This document shows, one piece after another, positions 8,525 to 15,830 of a stretch of 64,000 bases of DNA; the stretch's first letter is position 1; the number at the start of each line of letters is the position of its first letter. Below the pieces are notes generated by a model that worked only from the letters and a program-made list of their open reading frames with translations, did not search any database and was not told the DNA's origin. The position numbers and the translations under genes are program-made. The DNA comes from Paraburkholderia fungorum (GTDB lineage: Bacteria; Pseudomonadota; Gammaproteobacteria; Burkholderiales; Burkholderiaceae): positions 1,364,001 to 1,428,000 of the forward strand of contig NZ_FNKP01000001.1 of assembly GCF_900099835.1 (NCBI RefSeq). Reading direction: 5' to 3'.

Positions 8525-9445
8525 TCAGGATGCCAGATCTTTCGCAACAGTCGCGATCAGCCGGCGCAGCCAGATCGCCGCGACGCTGCGATGCGTGCGA
8601 TCGTGCCAGAGCTGATAGTAGGTGAGCGCGCGCGGTTCGCCCGGAACCGGCTCGATCCGCAGCGGCAACAGCTTCGTGTAGTGCGTGGCCAGCGCGCGCG
8701 TGGTCGTGAACAGCAGGTCGGAGCGCGCCAGCACATAGGGCGCCATGCCGAAGTAGGGCAGCGTCGTCGTGACCGTGCGCGACAGGCCGTTGCGCGCGAG
8801 TTCGACATCGATCGTGCCCCATGCTGTCGTGTTGCACGTCGTCACTGCGAGGTGATCGGCCTCTTCATAAACGGGCTTGCTGAGCCGCCCCGCTTTGACC
8901 GGATGACCGTTGCGCATCACGCACACCAGTTCGTCCTTGCACAGCGACTGCAAATGCAGATGCTCGGGCGGCGTGCTCCAGTTGCCGATCACGAGATCGA
9001 GAAAGCCGCTTTCGAGTCCGTGCTCGTAGCCGCCATCCACCATCATCAGATGACGGAATTCGAGTTTCGCGTGCGGAGCGTCGCGATGAAACGCATCGAC
9101 GACGGCCGGCACGAAGAACGCGTCGAGATAATCCGGCGAGCCGATCCGGAAAGTCTGGCTGGTAGTGGCCGGATTGAACGACGCCGTGGGATGCAGGATC
9201 GATTCGATGCTGTTCAGCGCCTGCGCGGCGGGTTCGATCAACGTTGTCGCGTGCGCGGTCAGCACCATGCGGCTGCCGCTGCGCACCAGCAGCGGATCGC
9301 CCGTCATCTCCCGAAGCTTGCGCAACGCGACGCTGACCGTGGGCTGCGATTGCCCGAGCAGGCTCGCGGTGCGCGAGACGCTCGATTCGGTCAGCAGCGT
9401 ATGCAGCACCTTCAGCAGATGCGAGTCGATGACTTCCCTGGACAT
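8525..9445 (-). CDS. LysR-type transcriptional regulator (NahR/DntR-like group)
   Basis: A 306-residue regulator. The N-terminal winged helix-turn-helix spans residues about 6-65 (LLKVLHTLLTESSVSRTASLLGQSQPTVSVALRKLR), followed by the linker helix and a LysR effector-binding domain. The start region SREVIDSHLLKVLHTL and the effector domain resemble the NahR/DntR/NodD-like group, whose members often sense aromatic compounds. It faces the Rieske-rubredoxin operon end to end. Convergent orientation does not prove regulation of that operon, but a local oxygenase makes an aromatic inducer plausible. It could equally act on a distant target. Confidence 0.87.
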   Translation of the reverse strand: MSREVIDSHLLKVLHTLLTESSVSRTASLLGQSQPTVSVALRKLREMTGDPLLVRSGSRMVLTAHATTLIEPAAQALNSIESILHPTASFNPATTSQTFRIGSPDYLDAFFVPAVVDAFHRDAPHAKLEFRHLMMVDGGYEHGLESGFLDLVIGNWSTPPEHLHLQSLCKDELVCVMRNGHPVKAGRLSKPVYEEADHLAVTTCNTTAWGTIDVELARNGLSRTVTTTLPYFGMAPYVLARSDLLFTTTRALATHYTKLLPLRIEPVPGEPRALTYYQLWHDRTHRSVAAIWLRRLIATVAKDLAS

Positions 9446-9942
9446 GAAATGCGGGACTCTGTGCCGCGCGGTCCACGTAATAGGAACGGCGCTTTTATCG
9501 GAGAAACTGCGGGCGAACAGCAGCGGAAACGTGTTCGAAATATATGCACGGATATAGCGGTCGTCAATCCGGCGCGGCCCCGCTAAGGGTTTCTGATCGC
9601 ATGTCGAAAGGGTGTCGAACAGGCATCCAGCCTCGGTGCGGATTGACTTATTCCTCGTGGAATATTCCCGCCATAGTATGCACGTTATGGCGCGCGTGAC
9701 CGGATTGGGATCGGCTTAAACCAATCGGGAATAACACCAGGCGAAACGATTGGCGCAACACGTGCCCGAGCAATGCGGCCGAATGGCGCGTGAAAGCCGC
9801 TATCATATGAACGATAAGGACCGTTGGTACCGCCGTCAGGGATTGTTGAGCGGAAATTTCCAGGCTGTTTGCCGCGTGCGCTTCGAGTATCAGGATCACG
9901 CATAAACGCTCTCAAAACTCAGGAAAATTAAAGGCTGGCGCG
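9446..9942. other. Intergenic region between divergent LysR and GGDEF/EAL genes
   Basis: About 500 bases, lower in GC than the neighbours, holding the promoters of both divergent genes. A TTGACT hexamer occurs at 9643-9648, but no well-spaced -10 box was found. Small frames on both strands (plus 9807-9905, 32 codons; minus 9648-9899) have no ribosome binding site and unconvincing composition. No gene is called. Confidence 0.5.
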
Positions 9943-11652
9943 ATGCAAGACCCTCAATACGCCGAAGCGCAAAAGCGCGCTGCCGCGCTTGCCGCAGCGC
10001 CCTACGGCATGTTCATCTGCAGCGCCGACGGCATCTTCGAGGCCGTCAATACCGCTTTCGAAAAGCTGACAGGGTTGACGGCCGACGAAATGGTCGGGCT
10101 TCGTACCTTCGAGTCGCTGCACGATCCCGCCGAACTCGCGAAGCGCCGCGCCGAATTGCCGTCGCTGGCAACGATCTGTTCGCGCTATGAAGGCGAGTGG
10201 ACCTATATGCGGCGCAATAGCGCGCCGATTCGCGTGGTGCTCGCACTGGCTCCCGTCGTCGGCGATGGTTCACCAGCCTGCACGCCAGGCAGTCGGCCCG
10301 AACGCTATGTCGGTATTGCAATCGACATGACGCGTTATGCGCAATCCGAAGCACGCCTCTGGTACGTCGCTCATCACGACGGCGTGACGCGTCTGCCGAA
10401 TCAGACGCTGTTCACCGAACGTCTCGAACTGATGATCGCGCGTTGCGAGCGCAGCAGTAGCGGCTTTACGGTGCTGATCGCGGAACTCGACCACCTGCGT
10501 AAACTCCGCGATGCGCTCGGACTGCACGCCGCCGAACTCGTGCTGCAGATCGTCGGCGAACGGCTGCGCGGGCTGTTTCCCCACGACGGCACAATTGCGT
10601 CGATCGGCGGCACGCAATTCGCGCTGCTGATCAACGATTGCGGCCCGCACGCCGACGCTTTCGCAGACGAGGCATTGGACCGCATAGCCGAATCGATCGA
10701 TTATGGCGGCACGCCGCTGAGCATTACCGCGAGCATCGGCATCGTCGCGTATCCGGCCGACGGCCTCGATGCGCCCACGCTGATGCGTCGCGCGGGCGTG
10801 GCGTTGTCGGCGGCGTCGGCGGTCAGCGGCAATGCGGTGAAACGCTTTTCCGCCGCGCTCGAAGGTCAGGCCGCGCGCCGCTTCGAACTGGAAACGATGC
10901 TGCACGAAGCGCTCGAACGTCAGCAATTGCATCTGGTTTATCAGCCGCAGGTCACGCTCGCGACGGGCCGTATCGCGCAGGTTGAAACGTTGCTGCGCTG
11001 GAATCATCCGCAACGTGGTTTGATCAGCCCGGTCGAGTTCGTGCCGGTTGCGGAAGAGTCGGGCCTGATCGAGCAGATCGGCGAATGGGTGATCCGCACC
11101 GCGTGTCGTGATGCCGGCAAATTGCTGCGGCAGGCGGGCACGTTGCCGCGTTTCGCGGTGAACGTGTCGCCACAGCAGTTCCGGCGGCGAGATCTGTTCG
11201 AAATGATTCGTGAAGCGCTGGAAGATGCCGCGCTTGATCCTTCTTATCTCGAAGTCGAAATCACTGAGGGTGCGCTGCTGGGAGATACCGAGCAGGCGCT
11301 GAAAACGCTGCACGCGTTGCGCGAATTGGGCGTGGAAGTCGCTGTCGACGATTTCGGCACCGGTTATTCGAGCCTCGCGTATTTGACGCGCTTTCCGTTG
11401 AATCGCCTTAAAATCGATCGCTCGTTTGTGACGGGCATGACGACCGATCCGCAGAGCGGGGCGCTGGTCGGGGCCATCATCGCGATGGCGCATGCGCTCA
11501 AGTTACGGGTGACGGCCGAGGGTGTCGAAACAGCGGAGCAGGCCGCGGCACTCGAAGCGTTGAGTTGTGACGAAGCGCAAGGGTTCTGGTTTTCGCGGCC
11601 CATCACGATTACGGCCTTGCTGAATGTTTTAAAACCTTTAGGCGCTGTTTGA
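9943..11652 (+). CDS. PAS-GGDEF-EAL protein, cyclic-di-GMP phosphodiesterase candidate
   Basis: A 569-residue cytoplasmic signalling protein. A PAS domain occupies residues about 10-130 and a GGDEF domain about 150-300. An EAL domain spans about 320-565. The GGDEF signature is degenerate: the loop reads IGGTQF, so diguanylate cyclase activity is unlikely. The EAL domain retains its catalytic set: ETLLRW (with the essential Glu), FAVNVSPQQF, EVEITEGALL, DDFGTGYSSL, LKIDRSF and AEGVET. It is therefore expected to hydrolyse cyclic-di-GMP, with the PAS and GGDEF domains as regulatory inputs. There are no membrane segments. It stands alone, divergent from the LysR gene. Confidence 0.88.
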   Translation: MQDPQYAEAQKRAAALAAAPYGMFICSADGIFEAVNTAFEKLTGLTADEMVGLRTFESLHDPAELAKRRAELPSLATICSRYEGEWTYMRRNSAPIRVVLALAPVVGDGSPACTPGSRPERYVGIAIDMTRYAQSEARLWYVAHHDGVTRLPNQTLFTERLELMIARCERSSSGFTVLIAELDHLRKLRDALGLHAAELVLQIVGERLRGLFPHDGTIASIGGTQFALLINDCGPHADAFADEALDRIAESIDYGGTPLSITASIGIVAYPADGLDAPTLMRRAGVALSAASAVSGNAVKRFSAALEGQAARRFELETMLHEALERQQLHLVYQPQVTLATGRIAQVETLLRWNHPQRGLISPVEFVPVAEESGLIEQIGEWVIRTACRDAGKLLRQAGTLPRFAVNVSPQQFRRRDLFEMIREALEDAALDPSYLEVEITEGALLGDTEQALKTLHALRELGVEVAVDDFGTGYSSLAYLTRFPLNRLKIDRSFVTGMTTDPQSGALVGAIIAMAHALKLRVTAEGVETAEQAAALEALSCDEAQGFWFSRPITITALLNVLKPLGAV

Positions 11653-11945
11653 CAGGCAGTCGTTGCATCCGTTTTGACGTGATTAGCGATCCGTATCAAA
11701 GTGCTGCTGCTTGAAAAGCCGTCTGCCATGCGGGCGGTCCGCATTTTTCTTTCCTATCCCCGTTTTCCCACGCCGCGCCAATTTTTCCGCTTCCCGCTGC
11801 GAGCAGGTAGAAATGACATGTGCCTGACCATCTGCTTCGGCCCTGCACGCCACACGCCCTATATTTCTTCCAGCAGCGGTCGGGAACATATCCTGCTGCT
11901 CCGTCCTTCAACGGAACTCTTTCCGCAACGGAACGAAGACTCGCG

Positions 11946-12755
11946 ATGAACGATCTCCTTGCCCGCATAGTGCATTTTCAACCGTCGGTGCTTGTCACGA
12001 TGACGCACGACGCCCTTCATATCGTCCTGGCGCTGTTGATCCTTGTGGTCGGCTGGTGGCTGTCGAACCGGGTCGGCGCGCTGTTCGCGAAGGCGCTCGC
12101 GCGTACCCACGCGGACCCGACGCTCGCGCCGATGCTTGCCGCCATGGGCACCTGGGCAGTGCGTGTGCTCGTATTCATCGCGGCGCTCGGCGAGGTCGGC
12201 ATCGCGACCGCCAGCGTGCTCGCCGTGCTCGGCGCAGCGGGTCTCGCGATCGGTCTCGCGTTGCAAGGCACGTTGCAGAATATCGCTGCCGGCATGATGT
12301 TATTGCTGCTGCGCCCGTTTCGTGTCGGCGACGTGATCGAAGGCAGCGGCGCAGCCGCCGGGATCGTGCGCGAGGTCGGCTTGTTCACCACGCGCATCGA
12401 GCGCGGCGACGGCAACGCGGTGTTCGTGCCGAATAGCCAGATATGGAGTAATCCGGTGATCAACTACAGCAGCGGCGGCACGCAGCGAATCGAGGTCGAA
12501 GTCGAACTGGCGCAGCGCAAGGATGTCGACGCCGCGATCGGCGAATTGAAAAAACTGGTTGCCGACGAGCCGCGTGTATTGAGTGGCTCGACGCTCGCGC
12601 CGATGGTGACGGTCTCGGATTATCCCGACGATGGCGGTGCGAAGTTGCGCATTGCCGCGTGGGTGCGCACGCCGGACGCATCGCTTGCAACCGACGATCT
12701 GCACGAGCACGCGCAGGCCGCGCTCGAACAGGCGGGTTGTCCGGTGGCGGCCTGA
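11946..12755 (+). CDS. Small-conductance mechanosensitive channel, MscS family
   Basis: A 269-residue membrane protein close to E. coli MscS in size. TM1 is near residues 20-40 and TM2 near 65-85. The pore-lining TM3 has the Gly/Ala pattern GAAGLAIGLALQG (about residues 100-112) and continues as TLQNIAAGMMLLLLRPFRVGD. The C-terminal beta domain contains FVPNSQIWSNPVINYS, the conserved 'PN...W...I.N.S' segment. Such channels open under membrane tension and release solutes in hypo-osmotic shock. The start at 11946 is preferred because it places TM1 normally and has a GGAACGAAG element upstream; an earlier ATG would add 42 residues without family character. Confidence 0.9.
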   Translation: MNDLLARIVHFQPSVLVTMTHDALHIVLALLILVVGWWLSNRVGALFAKALARTHADPTLAPMLAAMGTWAVRVLVFIAALGEVGIATASVLAVLGAAGLAIGLALQGTLQNIAAGMMLLLLRPFRVGDVIEGSGAAAGIVREVGLFTTRIERGDGNAVFVPNSQIWSNPVINYSSGGTQRIEVEVELAQRKDVDAAIGELKKLVADEPRVLSGSTLAPMVTVSDYPDDGGAKLRIAAWVRTPDASLATDDLHEHAQAALEQAGCPVAA

Positions 12756-12885
12756 TCTGCGGCTTGTCGTCAACACAGGCCGACGCCCGACGAGACGGAA
12801 AAACGCCCCCATCCCATCATAAAAAGCTCTTCGCGCGCGACGCGATCCTTGCAAATCCCTTGTCGCGCCGATAAACGGGCACCTC

Positions 12886-12891
12886 TATAAT
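12886..12891 (+). promoter_or_regulatory. Candidate -10 box before the heme oxygenase gene
   Basis: A perfect TATAAT lies 16 bases before the ATG of the heme oxygenase gene. The best -35 candidate (TTGTCG at 12860) is 20 bases upstream, longer than ideal. If used, the transcript would have only about ten leader bases. Confidence 0.4.
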
Positions 12892-12907
12892 CGGACTCTG
12901 CTCATTC

Positions 12908-13591
12908 ATGTTGAACCGGACTCACTTGATCGACACATCTGAATCCGCTGGCCGCTCATCGAGCGAAAAAGACAGCACGCCTGGCGTGATCGCCGCGTTG
13001 CGCGACGCCACAGCCGAGCGCCATGAATTGCTCCACGAAATCATGCCGCTGTCGGTCGATAGCGTTGCATTGCGCGATTACCTCGCTCACCTGGCAATCT
13101 TGCGCGACTGGCTCGAACCGCTCGACGCATGGCTCCAGACTTTCAACGACGGCCCGCAGTCGCCGGCACTCCCTGCAAGCATGAACCGGCTCGCATTGAT
13201 CGACGCCGATCTCGCGAATGCGTCCGTGAGTCCGCGCGATCTTGCCGGGATCGACGAGATTGCATCGGCGGGCCGCGCGCGTCGCTGGAGCGGGCCGCAG
13301 AGCGCCGCTTATCGCTGGGGCGTCTGCTATGTGATCGAAGGTTCGCAGTTGGGCGGCGCAGTCCTGTACGCGCGCCTGAAGGAGCGCCTCGCACCGCATC
13401 CGCTCGGCTATCTCGACGCGGGCCGCGACACGCTCGGTCCGCGCTGGCGAGCTTTTACGCGCGCCATTGCCGCCGAAGTGCAAACCCCCGTTTCGATTGA
13501 CGAAGCGTGCCGCGGCGCGGCCGACGCCTTCGACCGTCTGATCGAACTCGCGCAGCGTCCCGCCGGGGCTGCCTGCACGAGCCTCGCCTGA
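12908..13591 (+). CDS. bphO: Heme oxygenase (biliverdin-producing)
   Basis: A 227-residue protein of the bacterial heme oxygenase family. It opens heme to biliverdin IXalpha, iron and CO. The proximal heme ligand region is visible near residues 31-43 (LRDATAERHELLH, His39 the likely ligand). The distal helix region is GVCYVIEGSQLGGAVLYARL, close to the family 'Y.LEGS.LGG' pattern. The identification is strengthened by the neighbouring bacteriophytochrome, which needs biliverdin as chromophore. The stop is 19 bases before a PAS histidine kinase on the same strand, so the two are likely cotranscribed. No clear ribosome binding site precedes the ATG. Confidence 0.87.
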   Translation: MLNRTHLIDTSESAGRSSSEKDSTPGVIAALRDATAERHELLHEIMPLSVDSVALRDYLAHLAILRDWLEPLDAWLQTFNDGPQSPALPASMNRLALIDADLANASVSPRDLAGIDEIASAGRARRWSGPQSAAYRWGVCYVIEGSQLGGAVLYARLKERLAPHPLGYLDAGRDTLGPRWRAFTRAIAAEVQTPVSIDEACRGAADAFDRLIELAQRPAGAACTSLA

Positions 13592-13610
13592 GCGTTCCGG
13601 GATTCCGTTC

Positions 13611-15287
13611 ATGGATAGCTTCCGCCAGAATCCTCCCGCGTCCACGTTTGCACTCGACGCCGCCGCCGTCTTCGATCTGCTGCCTGAAGCCTATGTGATC
13701 CTGAATCGCCGCTATGAGATCGTGCTCGCCAACGCGCGTTATCTCGATCTGACCGGACAGTCGCTGATTGATCTGCAGGGCAAATCGATTCTCGACACCA
13801 ACCAGTTCGGCACCGCCGAACAGCGCGACGCTCGCCGTACGTGGCTGACTACCGCGTTGCGCGAACTGTCGGGCGCGCAACCGAAATGGTCACCGCTGTT
13901 TCGCTACGAGATGCCCGTGCATCAGGACGACGGAGCCGGTGAAGAAGAGAGCGCCGGGCAGCGGGTGCCGCGCTACTGGAAGGTCAAGGCGAGCCTGCTC
14001 GCCGCATCGCCGGGTCAGGGCGAACCGGGGAACCTGAGCGGTCACATCGTGCTGCGTGTCAGCGAAGTCACCACACAAATCTCCGACTACGAACGCGACC
14101 AGCGCGAGCGTGCAAAGCTGCGCTCGCAGGCGCAGTTACGCCTGCTTCTCGCCGACGAAGCCCGCGCGCAGTTGCGCGAACATCAGGAACGCTTTCAGCT
14201 CGCGATGGCGTTTTCGCAACTCGGCGCGTGGGAACTCGATCCGGCCACCGGCGTGATCGAATGCACCGATCAATGCAAGACCAATCTCGGCCTGGGTCCG
14301 ACGTCGGCTTTGTCCGAGCAGCGTCTGTTCGAGCAGATCGTGCATCCCGAAGACCGGGACCGTCTGCGCGCGGCAATGAATCAGGCGCTGGCCGCGCACG
14401 AACATTTCGAAGTCGACTACCGGATCGGCTGGGCGAGCGGGGCGATCCGCTGGATCCTCGTGCGCGGTACAGGCCGCTTTCTGCCGGACGGCACGTTGAG
14501 TTCGGTGATCGGCTTCACGCTCGACATCACGTCGCGCAAGGAAGCGGAACTTGAGCAGCGCGAGATCGCCGCGAGCGAGAAGCGGGCGCGCGAACACAGC
14601 GAACGGCTCGCGATGGCGATGGATCATTTCGTCACGACCGTCAGCCACGAGTTGCGCTCGCCGCTGTCGGCGATCATGTCGTGGACCGATTTGTTGCAAC
14701 GTTCCGCCGACCCCTCGCATGTGACGCGCGCGACCGGCGTGATCAGCCGCAATGCGCGGCAGCTTTCGCATATGGTCGACGACCTGCTCGACAGCGGCGC
14801 GATCGTCACCGGAAAACTGTCGGTGACTCTGCAACCGGTCGATCTCGGCGCACTCGCCGGGATCGTCGCCGAAGACATGCGCATGCATGCCGAAGCCAAG
14901 GGGCTGACGCTGATCGCCGACGATCTCGCATCCGTGATGGTGCTCGCCGACGAGAACCGGATGAAGCAGGTGGTGTGGAATCTGGTGTCGAACGCAGTGA
15001 AGTTCAGCGCGAACGGCACGATCAGTCTGTCGGTGCGGGCCGTGGGCGAGCGCGTTGAACTGGCGGTGCACGATACGGGTGCGGGTCTCGATGGCGACTC
15101 GCTGGAGCGCATTTTCGAACGCTTTCAGCAGTTCAGCGCGAACGGGTCAGGGCGTATCGCCGGTTTGGGCTTGGGGCTGTGGCTCGTGAAGAATCTGCTG
15201 GATCTGCACGGTGGGACGATTTGCGCCGAGAGTCCGGGTGTGGGGCAGGGCTCGACGTTCAGGGTCACGCTGCCGGTGTATCGCTGA
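13611..15287 (+). CDS. PAS-domain sensor histidine kinase
   Basis: A 558-residue soluble kinase. A PAS domain covers residues about 15-130 and a second (PAS_3-type) about 190-310. HisKA has the phospho-acceptor His346 in VSHELRSPLS. The HATPase domain shows the N box NLVSNAVKFS, a G1 box HDTGAGLDGD and a G2 box GLGLGLWLVKNLL. No transmembrane segment is seen, so it senses an internal signal. It follows bphO by 19 bases and converges on the phytochrome response regulator gene. It has no receiver domain; its partner may be the nearby response regulator or an unlinked one. Confidence 0.88.
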   Translation: MDSFRQNPPASTFALDAAAVFDLLPEAYVILNRRYEIVLANARYLDLTGQSLIDLQGKSILDTNQFGTAEQRDARRTWLTTALRELSGAQPKWSPLFRYEMPVHQDDGAGEEESAGQRVPRYWKVKASLLAASPGQGEPGNLSGHIVLRVSEVTTQISDYERDQRERAKLRSQAQLRLLLADEARAQLREHQERFQLAMAFSQLGAWELDPATGVIECTDQCKTNLGLGPTSALSEQRLFEQIVHPEDRDRLRAAMNQALAAHEHFEVDYRIGWASGAIRWILVRGTGRFLPDGTLSSVIGFTLDITSRKEAELEQREIAASEKRAREHSERLAMAMDHFVTTVSHELRSPLSAIMSWTDLLQRSADPSHVTRATGVISRNARQLSHMVDDLLDSGAIVTGKLSVTLQPVDLGALAGIVAEDMRMHAEAKGLTLIADDLASVMVLADENRMKQVVWNLVSNAVKFSANGTISLSVRAVGERVELAVHDTGAGLDGDSLERIFERFQQFSANGSGRIAGLGLGLWLVKNLLDLHGGTICAESPGVGQGSTFRVTLPVYR

Positions 15288-15332
15288 TCGAACCGCTTTT
15301 TGAGCGGCGCAAGCATCAGGAAGGAAGGCTGA

Positions 15333-15356
15333 CAGCGCCTGCGCTTCCAGGCGCTG
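15333..15356. terminator. Hairpin between convergent phytochrome-cluster genes
   Basis: A perfect nine-pair stem CAGCGCCTG / CAGGCGCTG with a six-base loop in the 81-base gap between the histidine kinase stop and the response regulator stop. No T-run on either side; a bidirectional terminator is plausible. Confidence 0.45.
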
Positions 15357-15368
15357 ACGCGCGCCGGA

Positions 15369-15830
15369 TCAACGCGGGTACGGCGGCGGTTCGTTCAACA
15401 CTGCCCAGAACATGCCGAGATCGTTGATCGCGGCCATGAAGTCGTCGAACGCGACGGGCTTCACCACATACGCATTCACGCCGAGATCGTAACTGCGCAG
15501 CAAATCGCTTTCTTCTCGCGACGACGTGAGCATCACCACCGGAATGCGCTTAAGGCCGTCATCGCCGCGTACTGCCTTCAGCACTTCGTGACCGTCGATT
15601 TTCGGCAGTTTCTTGTCGAGCAAAATCACTGCCGGATTTTCATCCGCGCGATCCGCCCATTGTCCTTCGCGGCGCAGGTATTGCAGCGCCTCTTCGCCGT
15701 CCCGCAGCGACACGACCGGATTCGCGAGGCGCGTTTTTTCGAGCGCGATCAGCGTTAATTCCACGTCGTTCGGATTGTCTTCCACCAGCAGGATCGGTCT
15801 TAACACGTTGTTTCCTTCATTTTGATTCAT
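15369..15830 (-). CDS. Response regulator, Rcp1-like single receiver domain (phytochrome partner)
   Basis: A 153-residue stand-alone receiver without an output domain. The acidic pocket is Glu17-Asp18, the phosphorylated Asp is Asp72 (ILLDKKLPKIDG), the switch Thr is Thr102 and the conserved Lys is Lys124 (VVKPV). The extended loop after strand 3 is typical of the Rcp1/BphR class that pairs with phytochrome kinases. Its start overlaps the last codons of the bacteriophytochrome gene by 14 bases, so the two form a translationally coupled pair. The output is probably protein-protein interaction or phosphotransfer. Confidence 0.9.
   Translation of the reverse strand: MNQNEGNNVLRPILLVEDNPNDVELTLIALEKTRLANPVVSLRDGEEALQYLRREGQWADRADENPAVILLDKKLPKIDGHEVLKAVRGDDGLKRIPVVMLTSSREESDLLRSYDLGVNAYVVKPVAFDDFMAAINDLGMFWAVLNEPPPYPR

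Noticed and set aside
9648..9899. Minus-strand frame of 83 codons between the LysR and GGDEF/EAL genes
   Set aside because: No ribosome binding site, no family resemblance; it lies in the divergent promoter region.
9807..9905. 32-codon plus-strand frame just before the GGDEF/EAL gene
   Set aside because: No ribosome binding site or conserved feature; more likely part of the leader.
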